Below are positions 18,506-27,881 of a stretch of DNA of 64,000 nucleotides, piece by piece. The notes beneath the pieces are model-generated. The model was not told where the DNA came from, made no database searches, and worked only from the letters and a program-made list of their open reading frames with translations. Source of the stretch: Chryseobacterium sp. ERMR1:04 (lineage in GTDB: Bacteria > Bacteroidota > Bacteroidia > Flavobacteriales > Weeksellaceae). Position 1 is the stretch's first letter. The number at the start of each line of letters is the position of its first letter. The position numbers were made by a program, and so were the translations under genes. The stretch lies in contig NZ_LIRF01000004.1 in assembly GCF_001297705.1 (NCBI RefSeq), positions 372,001-436,000 on the forward strand, written 5' to 3'.

Positions 18506-19954
18506 CTAAAACTCAGCGTTTTTCGGTGTTCTTGGGAAAGGAATTACATCTCTAATATTTGTCATTCCTGTTACGAAGAGAACCAGCCTTTCTAATCCTA
18601 ATCCAAATCCTGCATGAGGCACAGAACCGAATTTTCGAGTATCAAGATACCACCAAAGTTCGTGTTCGTCTACATGCATTTCTGCCATTTTTTGCTTTAA
18701 CACATCCAATCTTGCTTCTCTTTCTGAACCTCCGATGATTTCTCCGATTCCCGGGAAAAGAACGTCCATTGCAGCAACCGTCTTGTTATCATCATTCAGT
18801 TTCATATAGAACGCTTTGATATCTTTTGGATAATCAAACAACACGACAGGACTTTCAAAGTGTTTTTCAACCAAGAATCTTTCGTGCTCAGACTGAAGAT
18901 CAGTCCCCCAACTTTCAATTGGATATTGGAATTTTCCTTTTTTATTTTCTTTTGAGTTCATTAAGATCTCAATAGCTTCTGTATAGCTTACACGCATGAA
19001 ACGCTTAGCAATAACATTTTCTAATTTTTCAATAAGACCTTCTTTTGCTCTGTCTTTTTCTGGTTTAGATTTTTGCTCTTCTGCAAAACGCTTATCTAAG
19101 AAATCAAGATCATCTTTACAGTTATCCAATACATACTGAATAACATATTTCAAGAAATCTTCCGCCAGGTCGATGTTATCTTCAAGGTTGTTGAACGCAA
19201 CTTCCGGCTCTACCATCCAGAATTCTGCAAGGTGACGCGTTGTGTTTGAGTTCTCCGCACGGAAAGTAGGTCCGAAAGTATAAATTCTTCCCAATCCCAT
19301 TGCTGCCGTTTCACCTTCAAGCTGTCCGGAAACCGTTAAGTTCGTTTTTTTACCAAAGAAATCTTGTGCAAAATCAATTTCACCTTCCTCCGTTCTTGGC
19401 ATATTGTTCAGGTCAAAGTTGGTTACTCCGAACATCTCTCCTGCTCCTTCTGCATCAGCTCCTGTAATTACCGGAGTGTTGATGTAAAAGAATTGGTTTT
19501 TGTTAAAGAAAGAATGCACCGCAAAGCTTACTGCGTGACGTACTCTGAAAACAGCACCAAACAAGTTGGTTCTGAATCTTAAATGCGCCTGATCTCTCAA
19601 CGTTTCCAAAGAATGTTTTTTAGGCTGAAGAATTGTTTTGTCTCTATCTTCTGTGAAGTTATCTCCTAAAATGATGATCTTTTTAGCTACAATTTCCACG
19701 GTTTGCCCTGCTCCTTGGCTTTCTACAACTTCTCCAACAATTTTTAAAGATGCAGCTGTACTGATTTTACTGATAATTTCTTCGTCAAAATTTTCGAAAT
19801 CAACAACTATTTGCAAATTATTAATTGTAGAACCATCATTAAGCGCAATAAAGCGATTTGAACGGAAAGCTCTTACCCAACCGTAAACTGTAATGTCATG
19901 ATGTAATACCTTTTTGTAATCCTGTAGGATTTCTTTAATTGTTTGCTTTTTCAT
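18506..19954 (-). CDS. asnS: Asparaginyl-tRNA synthetase
   Basis: A class IIb aminoacyl-tRNA synthetase of 482 residues. The N-terminal OB-fold anticodon-binding domain ([20 protein letters not shown]) is followed by the catalytic core with motif 2 ([21 protein letters not shown]) and motif 3 ([16 protein letters not shown]). Asn rather than Asp specificity is indicated by the [11 protein letters not shown] and DVIPFPR pattern. The frame runs 34 residues further upstream, but I choose ATG at 19954 since it gives the canonical [10 protein letters not shown] start; the extra part has no resemblance to the family. Confidence 0.96.
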   Translation of the reverse strand: MKKQTIKEILQDYKKVLHHDITVYGWVRAFRSNRFIALNDGSTINNLQIVVDFENFDEEIISKISTAASLKIVGEVVESQGAGQTVEIVAKKIIILGDNFTEDRDKTILQPKKHSLETLRDQAHLRFRTNLFGAVFRVRHAVSFAVHSFFNKNQFFYINTPVITGADAEGAGEMFGVTNFDLNNMPRTEEGEIDFAQDFFGKKTNLTVSGQLEGETAAMGLGRIYTFGPTFRAENSNTTRHLAEFWMVEPEVAFNNLEDNIDLAEDFLKYVIQYVLDNCKDDLDFLDKRFAEEQKSKPEKDRAKEGLIEKLENVIAKRFMRVSYTEAIEILMNSKENKKGKFQYPIESWGTDLQSEHERFLVEKHFESPVVLFDYPKDIKAFYMKLNDDNKTVAAMDVLFPGIGEIIGGSEREARLDVLKQKMAEMHVDEHELWWYLDTRKFGSVPHAGFGLGLERLVLFVTGMTNIRDVIPFPRTPKNAEF

Positions 19955-20089
19955 TTGTTGACTATAAATTTTTATATAAAAATTAATGTCTGCAAAGTTA
20001 CAAAAAAACAGCGCAACTTGAATATTACGCTGTGTTTTTACAAAATCATTTATCAATTATTTAACGAAGAACAATGCTTTAAATAGTAT

Positions 20090-20689
20090 TTAATTAAAGA
20101 ATATGCTCTTTTTTCTTTGCTTTCCGTTTCTAATTTTCCAGGCGTGATAGCAACTTGGTACATCAAACTGCCATTTCGGAAGGATTAAAACAATCAGGAT
20201 GACATCAATATGAGAGACAAGTCCTAACCCAATGGTGAGGTAGAAAGCCCAGCCTGCCTGCTGAAATCCTATTAAATACGTAAACGCGATCAGCAGGCTG
20301 AGTCCCCACATTTTCGATATAAATGCATGAGTGCAGGTTTCTTTTCCGAACTTCCAAATACTTATAATGTAGCAAAGCGCTTCCATACTAAAGATTAAAA
20401 GAATGCTTCCCCATTCACTTTTGATTAATTCAGGATTCAGGAAATAGGCGGCAAAACCTAATGACAACCAGAAAACCAAATCGGTTTGACTGTCTAATCT
20501 TCTGAGTTTTTCTGATGAAACGCCAACTTTCCTCGCAATGATACCGTCAAAAATATCTGTTAATAATCCAAAGTACATTAATAGGAGAATTAAAAACTTC
20601 GATTCTTCTCCTTTATAATAGGCTAAAGAAATGATAATGGGCGCTAATATGAATCTTGTAGCGATTAAAATATAAGGTATTGTTTTCAT
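20090..20689 (-). CDS. CDP-alcohol phosphatidyltransferase-family membrane protein
   Basis: A 199-residue integral membrane protein with about six hydrophobic segments. The CDP-alcohol phosphotransferase signature is at residues 45-70: D45, D48-G49, A52-R53, D66 and D70 are in the expected spacing, so all four metal-binding aspartates are kept, but the usual glycine eight residues after the AR pair is L62. It would make a phospholipid head-group linkage from CDP-diacylglycerol or a similar donor. The gene is 4 bp from the LA_2272-like gene upstream, so they are cotranscribed. The Gly change makes the exact activity uncertain. Confidence 0.8.
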   Translation of the reverse strand: MKTIPYILIATRFILAPIIISLAYYKGEESKFLILLLMYFGLLTDIFDGIIARKVGVSSEKLRRLDSQTDLVFWLSLGFAAYFLNPELIKSEWGSILLIFSMEALCYIISIWKFGKETCTHAFISKMWGLSLLIAFTYLIGFQQAGWAFYLTIGLGLVSHIDVILIVLILPKWQFDVPSCYHAWKIRNGKQRKKSIFFN

Positions 20690-20693
20690 GATT

Positions 20694-21368
20694 TTAAAAA
20701 TTTATAAGAGGTAAAGATCTTTTATCATTCTTATTCCAAAGACCTAGCTGTAAACCACGTATTTTATTAGATTTATTGATCAAACCAATTTGTAAACCAT
20801 TTGCTTTTATTGCTTTATTATAAATCCCAATCTGTATCCCTTTCAACATTTCAGTATCATTAGCTGCGGAAATACTTAATCCTTTCATTTCTATTGCTGA
20901 AATAAGTAATCCTGAAATAAAAATTCCTTTTCCTTTTTCAATATCAGTATAAAGCGCAGAAACCATAACTCCATTCATTGTATGTCCATAATTATACATA
21001 GAAATATTAAGTCCTTGATGACTTACCCCTCGCAGATACCCCGCAGCAGAGATAGTAAGTCCATTAACTTTTATAAATTCAGACTTTTCACTTTTAGACG
21101 GATCATAAAACATCCAGATTAGAAGTCCTAATGGATTTACATCCAGATTAATTCCATTCACTTTTTGAAAATTTCCGTGGCCAGTTCCTTTAAAATTAAA
21201 TTTGGGATCAAGTCCTAAACCTAATGTTAACCCGTTTACTGTTGTAATCTCATCTTTTAAAGGAGTTAGAGCAATTAATCTCGTTTTCTGATTTACTAAA
21301 ATACTATCCTGACCGAAGACCAAACAATTGATCAACAATCCTATTATTACTATTAACCGTGTTTTCAT
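20694..21368 (-). CDS. Secreted LA_2272-type surface repeat protein
   Basis: A 224-residue exported protein: signal peptide residues 1-20 (ending VFGQ), then repeated units of about 20 residues with the pattern (K/N)GLxIGLxN or NGLxISAxG, as in KGIQIGIYNKAIKANGLQIG. This is the LA_2272-like surface repeat seen in many Bacteroidetes and Leptospira proteins, probably a beta-rich outer-surface fold. Function is unknown. Its promoter box lies at 21394-21401, divergent from the HTH gene. Confidence 0.75.
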   Translation of the reverse strand: MKTRLIVIIGLLINCLVFGQDSILVNQKTRLIALTPLKDEITTVNGLTLGLGLDPKFNFKGTGHGNFQKVNGINLDVNPLGLLIWMFYDPSKSEKSEFIKVNGLTISAAGYLRGVSHQGLNISMYNYGHTMNGVMVSALYTDIEKGKGIFISGLLISAIEMKGLSISAANDTEMLKGIQIGIYNKAIKANGLQIGLINKSNKIRGLQLGLWNKNDKRSLPLINF

Positions 21369-21393
21369 AATTAATTGTTTTAAAATTATACTT

Positions 21394-21401
21394 CAAAATT
21401 A
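21394..21401 (-). promoter_or_regulatory. -7 box for the surface repeat gene
   Basis: Reads TAATTTTG on the minus strand, 26 nt upstream of the ATG at 21368. Confidence 0.5.
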
Positions 21402-21450
21402 TCCGCAGAAAACACAAAAATGAATGTGAAAAGGAATTAAAATAAAACAG

Positions 21451-21458
21451 TACATTTG
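21451..21458 (+). promoter_or_regulatory. -7 box for the HTH regulator gene
   Basis: TACATTTG matches TAnnTTTG 17 nt before the ATG at 21475, giving a very short leader. No TTG lies at the expected -33 distance. Confidence 0.4.
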
Positions 21459-21474
21459 TGAAAATCACAAAACA

Positions 21475-22401
21475 ATGCATCAGGAACGCTTGCTTAAGGA
21501 AATCCGTAAAAGAATTGGAGAAAAATCTCTAAATGACGAGATATCCAATATCTTGAATATAAGTTATGATGCTGCCCACAGAAGGACTTCACTAAAGGCA
21601 AAGTTTAGTTTTGAGGAAGCTTTGGAACTGGCAAAACATTACCAAATTTCGCTTAATCAATTTATAACCACAGACCATCAGATCGTAGTACAGAAAACTT
21701 CGACAGTAAGCAACACTGAAGATCTGCAAACTTTTTTTAAAAATAATCTCAGCATTTTTGAAAATCTACCACTTGCCAATGGAATGACTATCTATTATTC
21801 GGCGAAAGATATTCCGTTTTTTTATACACTTTCCGATACACTTCTTTCTCGTTTCAAAGTATATGTCTGGATGAATTTATTAAACGCCAAACAGGTTTTC
21901 ATTCCTTTTCTAGAGTTTTCACCTCCCCATTTTGAAACGAATACCAAAGAATTAAAAAAGAAGTACGAGGACCAAAATGTGGTAGAATTATGGAATGACA
22001 TGACCGTTACCAGTATTTTACAACAGATTTCTTTTTATTATGATACCGGACTTTTACAAAAAAACGAAGCCCAAATTATTCTGAAAGAACTGAAAGAATT
22101 AATACAATATATTGAACAAAAAACGGAAAGCAATCCTAAATTCCATTTATATGAAAATGAATTGATGCATCTTTCCAATGACATTTTTTTTCACCATCCA
22201 CAGCAATCTCTTTTTGCATTGCCTACCAATATGTTTGGATATATTTTGATTAATGATGCTAAAACCTGCACTGAAACAAAAAATTATTTCGAGCATCAGA
22301 TTAAAAATTCAAAGTCTATGAGTACTTCAGGAAACCGCGACAGAAAAATATTTTTCAATAAAATGTACGGACAGATTGAAAATTTAAAACTAAAATTATA
22401 A
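21475..22401 (+). CDS. Helix-turn-helix regulator-like protein
   Basis: A 308-residue cytosolic protein. The first ~65 residues form a predicted helix-turn-helix of the Cro/BetR kind (SLNDEISNILNISYDAAHRRTS, then FSFEEALELAKHYQISLNQF). The remaining ~240 residues are mostly helical and unlike any named ligand domain I know, but the whole layout is common in Bacteroidetes as a DNA-binding regulator. Its stop overlaps the start of the AraC gene by one base (TAATG), so both regulators are made together and may act on the same targets, possibly the adjacent serine hydrolase. Confidence 0.75.
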   Translation: MHQERLLKEIRKRIGEKSLNDEISNILNISYDAAHRRTSLKAKFSFEEALELAKHYQISLNQFITTDHQIVVQKTSTVSNTEDLQTFFKNNLSIFENLPLANGMTIYYSAKDIPFFYTLSDTLLSRFKVYVWMNLLNAKQVFIPFLEFSPPHFETNTKELKKKYEDQNVVELWNDMTVTSILQQISFYYDTGLLQKNEAQIILKELKELIQYIEQKTESNPKFHLYENELMHLSNDIFFHHPQQSLFALPTNMFGYILINDAKTCTETKNYFEHQIKNSKSMSTSGNRDRKIFFNKMYGQIENLKLKL

Positions 22402-23204
22402 TGAATACGCTCCGAAACGGCCAATTTTTTGGACAAACCAATAAGACGCTCAACTTCGACGGATTGATTATTACAGATACGGAATACACCCATCCGTATG
22501 TTGATTGGCATTATCATGAAAATGCATATTTTACCTTTCTCCTTGAGGGAAATGTGATCGAAGGAAACAAAAAGGAAATCTATGAATGTTCTGCCGGAAC
22601 TCTGCTTTATCACCATTGGGAAGATCCACATTACAATATTAAGCCAGAGGGTTTTACAAGAGGTTTTCATATTGAAATCCCGAGAGAATGGTTTGAAGAT
22701 CTCAATATTTCAAAAGATAATATTGAAGGGAGTTTTAATCTTAAAGATCCGGAATTAAAGTTGTTGATGTATAAAATTTTCAAAGAAAGTAAGATCAATG
22801 ATAATGCGTCAGAAACGTCTACTCATCAGCTTTTATTGACTATTTTCAATCAGTTATCTCCTCAAAAAATTCTTTCAGAAAAGAAACCCATTTGGGTGAA
22901 ACAAATCAACGAACTACTTCATGAAAGCTGTAATGAAAAGCTGAATTTAGCTGAGCTTGCCCAAACTATCAACATCCACCCGACTCATCTTAGCAGAGAT
23001 TTCCACAAGTATTTTCATTGCAATCTCGGAGATTATGTTCGAAAATTAAAGATCAATAAATCTTTGTCGATTATTACCTCCAACGAAAAATCTTTAACTG
23101 AAATCGCTTTAGAATGTGGTTTTGCGGATCAAAGTCATTTTATCCGCTGTTTTAAAGAAAACATGGGACTGACACCTTTGAAATATAGAAAGATTTTGAA
23201 GTAG
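22401..23204 (+). CDS. AraC-family transcriptional regulator
   Basis: A 267-residue AraC-type regulator. The N-terminal half is a cupin-like sensing domain (YVDWHYHENAYFTFLLEGN, then GTLLYHHWEDPHYN), and the C-terminal ~100 residues contain the two HTH motifs (LNLAELAQTINIHPTHLSRDFHK and SLTEIALECGFADQSHFIRCFK), ending with the GLTPLKYRK signature. It starts one base inside the stop of the preceding HTH gene. A serine hydrolase gene follows after a 150-bp repeat-bearing gap; control of that gene is plausible but unproven. Confidence 0.9.
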   Translation: MNTLRNGQFFGQTNKTLNFDGLIITDTEYTHPYVDWHYHENAYFTFLLEGNVIEGNKKEIYECSAGTLLYHHWEDPHYNIKPEGFTRGFHIEIPREWFEDLNISKDNIEGSFNLKDPELKLLMYKIFKESKINDNASETSTHQLLLTIFNQLSPQKILSEKKPIWVKQINELLHESCNEKLNLAELAQTINIHPTHLSRDFHKYFHCNLGDYVRKLKINKSLSIITSNEKSLTEIALECGFADQSHFIRCFKENMGLTPLKYRKILK

Positions 23205-23210
23205 TTTTTC

Positions 23211-23284
23211 TCCCACAGATATTTATATTTCTTTTTCAGCACAACCCTTGTCAAGGGTCATGAAAATCTGTGAGATCTGTGGGA
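23211..23284. repeat. Intergenic palindromic element
   Basis: Outer arms TCCCACAGAT (23211-23220) and ATCTGTGGGA (23275-23284) are exact inverted copies, and an inner perfect hairpin ACCCTTG T CAAGGGT sits at 23244-23258. It lies between the AraC gene and the serine hydrolase gene. Confidence 0.6.
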
Positions 23285-23357
23285 AAATCACAAATGCTAA
23301 TTTTATTCTATTTTTACTAAGCTAAGCTTTATATTTTTGCTTAGATTTAAAATTGAA

Positions 23358-25004
23358 ATGAAACCAATAACTATACTTACGCTGTCTTTGATATTTAATT
23401 TATCTTTTGGACAAACTCAGAACCTTGTTACTCCTGAGAAAATTGAAAATACGGTGCAGAAAAACCATTTGAATAGCATCCTTCTTTTAGACAAAGTAAT
23501 TCCATTAGACAATCTTAAAGAAAGTGACATTCCTAAAAACATCAACTTCCAAGAAGATAAAGACCTCGACCTCAGAGTTTTTATGGATAACTCATTGGTA
23601 AATTATTTACATGAACTTGATCCTACCTTAACCGCTGATGAATTGCTCAAAAAAGGAAATTACCAGTTCTCTTTTTTAGTTGATGGAAAAGTGATCTATG
23701 TGGAAAATCTAAATACAGGCGCCGGAACTGTAGAAAATAAAAAGATAAAAACAAACTTTAGAATTCCTTTAATAAGTTCTGGTAATGAAGATTCCTGGGG
23801 AAAATATTTATGGTCTCGTTTTTATTTAGTTCATGGAGGAATTGATGCTCTAACTGCGGGAAACCATCTTCTAACAATAGAAATCCGTCCTTATTTAAAA
23901 TCAACATCAGTAAAAACAGGGCGTCTTATCGCGAAAGGCGAAATTAATCTTTCGGTTCCTAAAAAAAATATCAGCGAACAACAAATTGCCCTTCAACCTA
24001 TCAAACCTAACAGCGGATGGGAAGTGTCCAAAGACCAATTCAAAACAGAAAAAATTAAAGCTTTAAATCAAAAAATTGCAGAAAACAGATTCAGAGAGAT
24101 TACCAGCATTGTAGTTATTAAAAATAAAAAATTGCTTATTGAAGAATATTTCAACAGTTCCGGAAGAGACAGTTTACAAGATACCCGTTCTGTAGGAAAG
24201 TCTTTTGCATCGGCATTAGCGGGAATCGCCATTAAAGAAGGCTATTTAAAGAATGAAAATCAAACCCTTGGAGAGTTTTATCATTTAAAAGAATTCCAAC
24301 ATTATAACCCAAAGAAAGACAGCGTAACGCTTAAAAGTCTCTTGACGATGAGTTCATCTTTTGAAGGCAATGACGACGACGATGATTCTCCGGGAAATGA
24401 AGAAAATATGTACCCTACCGACAACTGGGTGAAATTTGCGCTCGATGTTCCCATGACCGATCATAAGATTGGTAAAAAATGGAGTTATTTCACGGCGGGA
24501 GTTGTTGTTACCGGAGATATTTTAGATCAGAAGGTTCCAAAAGGGCTCGAATCTTATGCCAAAGAAAAACTTTTTAATCCGTTAGAAATTACAACTTACC
24601 AATGGCAATATACGCCACAGCATAAAATTTCATTAGCCGGAGGTATGAGGATGAATAGCTTAGACTTTGCTAAGTTTGGTCAACTATACAAAAATAACGG
24701 AGAATGGAAAGGCAAAAAAGTAATCGACAAAGCTTGGATCAAGAAATCATTCAGTAATTATTTCTCTGACAATAAAGACTTTGAAGGATATGGATACCTA
24801 TTTTGGAGAAAGATATATAAAGTAGGAAACAAAAGTTTTGAGGCCTATCAATGCAGCGGAAATGGCGGTAACAAAATTATCATGTTCACGGAAATCCCTT
24901 TAGTGATCGTAGTTACAGCAAAAGCTTATAATAAAGCATATGCCCATTCGCAATCAGAAAAAATAGTTCAGGAATATCTATTACCCGCAGTTTATGAGCA
25001 ATAA
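23358..25004 (+). CDS. Exported serine hydrolase (beta-lactamase/transpeptidase fold)
   Basis: A ~548-residue exported protein. Residues 1-19 are a signal peptide (ending LSFGQ). Residues ~20-220 form an extra N-terminal domain of unknown fold; the rest is a class C beta-lactamase-like serine hydrolase with S278-V-G-K281 as the SxxK nucleophile motif, WSYFTAG in the place of YxN, and a Gly-rich segment CSGNGGNK in the position of KTG. The tyrosine motif lacks the usual Asn. A DDDDD-rich patch lies at ~340. It may be an esterase or peptidase in the periplasm rather than a true beta-lactamase. Start is ATG at 23358; a TTG at 23337 adds only 7 residues. Confidence 0.85.
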   Translation: MKPITILTLSLIFNLSFGQTQNLVTPEKIENTVQKNHLNSILLLDKVIPLDNLKESDIPKNINFQEDKDLDLRVFMDNSLVNYLHELDPTLTADELLKKGNYQFSFLVDGKVIYVENLNTGAGTVENKKIKTNFRIPLISSGNEDSWGKYLWSRFYLVHGGIDALTAGNHLLTIEIRPYLKSTSVKTGRLIAKGEINLSVPKKNISEQQIALQPIKPNSGWEVSKDQFKTEKIKALNQKIAENRFREITSIVVIKNKKLLIEEYFNSSGRDSLQDTRSVGKSFASALAGIAIKEGYLKNENQTLGEFYHLKEFQHYNPKKDSVTLKSLLTMSSSFEGNDDDDDSPGNEENMYPTDNWVKFALDVPMTDHKIGKKWSYFTAGVVVTGDILDQKVPKGLESYAKEKLFNPLEITTYQWQYTPQHKISLAGGMRMNSLDFAKFGQLYKNNGEWKGKKVIDKAWIKKSFSNYFSDNKDFEGYGYLFWRKIYKVGNKSFEAYQCSGNGGNKIIMFTEIPLVIVVTAKAYNKAYAHSQSEKIVQEYLLPAVYEQ

Positions 25005-25036
25005 ATAATTGGTAATAAGTAATTAAAATAATATGG

Positions 25037-25070
25037 AAAGATGAAAGTTGATTAACTTATCATCTTTTTT
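25037..25070. terminator. Terminator between serine hydrolase and rimM
   Basis: AAAGATGA-AAGTT / AACTT-A-TCATCTTT (25037-25067) followed by TTTT on the plus strand. It lies just before the convergent rimM stop. Confidence 0.75.
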
Positions 25071-25079
25071 TGTGAAAAT

Positions 25080-25622
25080 TTATTCGTCTTTTTTAGAAGG
25101 CACTAAAAAGACATCAATAAGACCTTCAGGAAGGATCATTTTGATGGTTCTTTCTTCTCTATCAACTTCCAGGATCCAGTCTTTGATCATAGGAATCACA
25201 ACTTCTTTTCCGTCTAAGTTTGTAACGAAATACACCTGAGCGGTCTGATCATTTACTGATCGGATAACACCACAGTCATTATCATGCTCATCAAGAATAT
25301 TGTATCCTATGATTTCGTGATAATAAAATTGTTTCCCTGTAAGTTTTGGCAATGTAGCAAGCGGTAAGAATACGCTTTTTCCCAAAGATTGGTCTACTAA
25401 AGCCTCAGAAGAGTTTTTAAAAGCAAGATTCAGAGCATCTAATTTGCTCCAAGATGACTTTTCAATGAAAAAAGGAACCAATAATCCGTTGATTTCAACG
25501 AATATTGATTCCAGTTTATTGTAAAGCTGGGGTTGATCTGTGTCCAATTTAAGGATCACATTACCCGCAAGCCCATGTCTGCGTGTGATTTTTCCTAATA
25601 AATAGCAATCTTCTTTACGCAT
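25080..25622 (-). CDS. rimM: Ribosome maturation factor RimM
   Basis: A 180-residue protein needed for maturation of the 16S rRNA 3' major domain and binding of S19. The N-terminal RimM domain begins CYLLGKITRRHGLAGNVIL, and the C-terminal PRC-barrel part contains GVIRSVNDQTAQVYFV and KEVVIPMIKDWILEVD. I choose ATG at 25622: the frame runs to 25769, but the extra ~49 residues are an artificial Leu/Lys run read through the Ala/Glu-coding end of rpsP. It follows rpsP by 10 bp, the classic rpsP-rimM order. Confidence 0.93.
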   Translation of the reverse strand: MRKEDCYLLGKITRRHGLAGNVILKLDTDQPQLYNKLESIFVEINGLLVPFFIEKSSWSKLDALNLAFKNSSEALVDQSLGKSVFLPLATLPKLTGKQFYYHEIIGYNILDEHDNDCGVIRSVNDQTAQVYFVTNLDGKEVVIPMIKDWILEVDREERTIKMILPEGLIDVFLVPSKKDE

Positions 25623-25632
25623 ATCTGGATTT

Positions 25633-26199
25633 TTAAGCTTCAGTGTTTTCTTGAGTTTCAGTAGCAGGAGCTTCACCTTCAGTAGCTTCAGCAACAACTT
25701 CTTCTGCAGGTGCGTTAGCAGCTTCTTCAGCAGCTTTAGCATCAGCAATAACTTGTGCAGCAGCAGCAACTCTAGCTTCGTTTACTTTAACTTCAGCATC
25801 TAATGCAGCTTTCTTAGCGTCAGACTGAGCTTTAGTTAAACCTTCTACTTTACCTTGTACTTTTTGTTCTTTAGTTTCTAACCAAGCAGCAAATCTCTTT
25901 TCAGCTTCAGCCTCGTCAAAAGATCCTTTAGCAACACCACCTTGTAAGTGTTTTTTGTAAAGTGCTCCTTTGTAAGAAAGAATAGCTCTTGCTGTATCAG
26001 TTGGTTGAGCACCGTTGTTTAACCACTTTACAGCAGAATCAACGTTCAAATCGATAGTCGCAGGGTTAGTAATTGGGTTGTAAGTACCTAGTTTTTCGAT
26101 GAATCTACCATCTCTTCTAGCTCTAGCATCTGCAACCACGATGTGGAAAAAAGGTCTCCCTTTTGATCCGTGTCTTTGTAATCTGATTTTTACTGACAT
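25633..26199 (-). CDS. rpsP: 30S ribosomal protein S16 with long C-terminal extension
   Basis: The first ~80 residues are canonical S16 ([41 protein letters not shown]). The following ~100 residues are an Ala/Glu/Lys-rich tail ([23 protein letters not shown]), making 188 residues against ~80-90 in most bacteria. Such acidic, low-complexity tails are common in Bacteroidetes S16 and are likely flexible on the ribosome surface. It is the first gene of the rpsP-rimM operon, with a -7 box at 26248-26255. Confidence 0.95.
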   Translation of the reverse strand: MSVKIRLQRHGSKGRPFFHIVVADARARRDGRFIEKLGTYNPITNPATIDLNVDSAVKWLNNGAQPTDTARAILSYKGALYKKHLQGGVAKGSFDEAEAEKRFAAWLETKEQKVQGKVEGLTKAQSDAKKAALDAEVKVNEARVAAAAQVIADAKAAEEAANAPAEEVVAEATEGEAPATETQENTEA

Positions 26200-26247
26200 A
26201 ATGTTTGAATTTTACGGGAACTCGTCCCAGTTAAATATTTAAGAGTG

Positions 26248-26255
26248 CAAAGATA
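26248..26255 (-). promoter_or_regulatory. -7 box for rpsP-rimM
   Basis: Minus strand TATCTTTG, a perfect TAnnTTTG box, 48 nt upstream of the rpsP ATG. The -33 element is unclear. Confidence 0.55.
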
Positions 26256-26283
26256 AATAAAATTTTCAATTCTACGATTAATA

Positions 26284-26345
26284 AATGTAACAATTTACCA
26301 ACCTATCCATGTAATTATACTTTAATGAGCTTGGATTGATAAATT
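26284..26345. repeat. Dispersed intergenic repeat, copy 2 (degenerate)
   Basis: AATGTAACAATTTACCAA (26284-26302 region) is identical to the left arm of the element at 12224. The right arm GGATTGATAAATTAA is imperfect and runs up to the stop codon of the nitroreductase gene. Confidence 0.5.
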
Positions 26346-26856
26346 AATCTACTTTTCCTAGATAAAACAGTCCCAGACATTTTTGATTTTCTTCGATTGT
26401 TAAAGAATCTTTCAAATGATCTACGATATTAGGAGAGCTCCAATAGCAGCCGATATTATTTGCTGTACACGTTAAATACATATTCTGAACCGCCATAGAA
26501 ACGGCAGCAATCTCTTCCCATTCAGGAACCATTCCGCTGAAATTAACAATAATTGAAACTACAGCATCCGCTTTGGTAATTTTAAAGCCAATATCATTAT
26601 ATTTTTTCTCTAAGAAAAGATGTTCAGGCTGAGAAGCTTTGTAAATAGTCTGCATTTCCAACGCTAATTTTGCCTTTTCTTCTCCTTTGAAGATCTTAAA
26701 ACGCCAAGGTTTTGTACGTTTGTGATTGGGAGCCAATGTTGCTGAATGCAAGATCTCATTAATAATTTCCTGAGATATTTCGGTTTCAGTGTAATCTTTT
26801 GGAAAGATGCTTTTTCTTTGCTCTATGATTTCTTTTAAAACTTCTGCTTTATTCAT
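26344..26856 (-). CDS. Nitroreductase-family protein
   Basis: A 170-residue FMN-dependent nitroreductase-like protein (NfsB superfamily). It has the early IIEQRKSIFPKDY motif replacing the typical RRSxRxF, ATLAPNHKRTKPWRF for FMN contact, and the late NNIGCYWSSP and CLGLFYLGKVD segments. Substrate is unknown; such enzymes reduce nitroaromatics, quinones or flavins with NAD(P)H. I start at ATG 26856, since the 11-residue extension to 26889 has no family similarity. Confidence 0.88.
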   Translation of the reverse strand: MNKAEVLKEIIEQRKSIFPKDYTETEISQEIINEILHSATLAPNHKRTKPWRFKIFKGEEKAKLALEMQTIYKASQPEHLFLEKKYNDIGFKITKADAVVSIIVNFSGMVPEWEEIAAVSMAVQNMYLTCTANNIGCYWSSPNIVDHLKDSLTIEENQKCLGLFYLGKVD

Positions 26857-26979
26857 AGGTGCAAAATTACGAAAAAGTTGATCGCTCACGGTTGTTAATT
26901 GCAGGTTTTCTGGTATGATTTAATAAGTTTTCAGATTCTTCCTTCGTTAGAATGACAGTAGGGAAACAATTCATAATTT

Positions 26980-27429
26980 TTACAACACTTCCACAATTTC
27001 CTGATGAATTTTATTCAATGTAAAATCATCTCCGGACTTCATGCCCATCATTTTTTTTGCCATCGGACTTTCCGAGGAAATAGCATAAAAACGATCGCCC
27101 TCAAAAAAGAACTCTCCCAAGGAAACTGAGATATAAAAACGTGCTTTATTGGTAATCACAATAGACCCCAACTGTACTCTTTCTGTACTCTTATTTAGTA
27201 CTTTTGCCATGTTGCGTTGAAGATCATTCAAAGCTGCAAGCTGTCTCTGCATTTGGTAAATTTCCTCCTGCATTTCTTCTCTCATACTATCATATTTCGG
27301 AGTTTTTTTGATATCACGGCTTGCATCCAATGTAAACTCGATAAAGTTTTTCAACTTTTCAATCTTTTCTGCAATCACGGTTTTTACATAATTTCTTATA
27401 TCATTTTTCTCAAATACAATCTTCTCCAT
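26980..27429 (-). CDS. GreA/GreB-type transcription elongation factor
   Basis: A 149-residue protein with an N-terminal coiled-coil-like region (many K, E, Q; residues 15-75) and a C-terminal FKBP-like GreA/GreB domain (VQLGSIVITN, SPMAKKMMGMKSGDDFTL). Real Gre factors carry two acidic residues at the coiled-coil tip to trigger RNA cleavage; here I cannot identify that tip with confidence, so it may be a non-cleaving Gre-like factor as in other Bacteroidetes. It stands alone between divergent genes. The start at 27429 is supported by the family length. Confidence 0.8.
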   Translation of the reverse strand: MEKIVFEKNDIRNYVKTVIAEKIEKLKNFIEFTLDASRDIKKTPKYDSMREEMQEEIYQMQRQLAALNDLQRNMAKVLNKSTERVQLGSIVITNKARFYISVSLGEFFFEGDRFYAISSESPMAKKMMGMKSGDDFTLNKIHQEIVEVL

Positions 27430-27516
27430 AAATCGAATTCTTTACATAAACTTAATATAAAGATAATGTTTTTTTTAAATAATATTTTATATTTTTAGTA
27501 GATAAAAATACAGATC

Positions 27517-27879
27517 ATGTTTAAAAAACCCTTTTCTTTTGAAGGAAGAATCAGACGCAAAGAGTATGGTTTATCCTATCTTATTTATTTAGCATTTAGT
27601 ATTCCATTTCAGTTTGCCATATCCTCTACTGGAAAAGATTCCACTATTGTTCTTTCACTCTTTTTTATTTTACTCATTCCATTTTTTTGGTTTCTGATTG
27701 CTCAGGGGGCAAAAAGATGTCATGACAGAGATAACAGCGGTTGGTATCAATTAATCCCTTTTTATTCACTTTGGATGCTTTTTGCTGATAGTCTCCCCGG
27801 CTCCAATGAATACGGACCTAATCCTAAAGGAATAGGAAACGAAGATTCGATTAATGAAATTGGCAAAAAAGAATACTAA
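27517..27879 (+). CDS. DUF805 membrane protein
   Basis: A 120-residue inner-membrane protein with the DUF805 signature: FSFEGRIRRKEYGLSYL at the start, two or three TM helices (~17-36, ~44-65 and ~88-104), and KRCHDRDNSGWYQLIPFY, where the HDR pattern is diagnostic. Family function is unknown. It is monocistronic and ends at a strong hairpin shared with the next, convergent gene. Confidence 0.9.
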   Translation: MFKKPFSFEGRIRRKEYGLSYLIYLAFSIPFQFAISSTGKDSTIVLSLFFILLIPFFWFLIAQGAKRCHDRDNSGWYQLIPFYSLWMLFADSLPGSNEYGPNPKGIGNEDSINEIGKKEY

Positions 27880-27881
27880 AC

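Noticed and set aside
25623..25769. N-terminal extension of RimM with a Leu/Lys-rich run
   Set aside because: It is an out-of-frame reading of the Ala/Glu codons at the 3' end of rpsP; real RimM starts at 25622.
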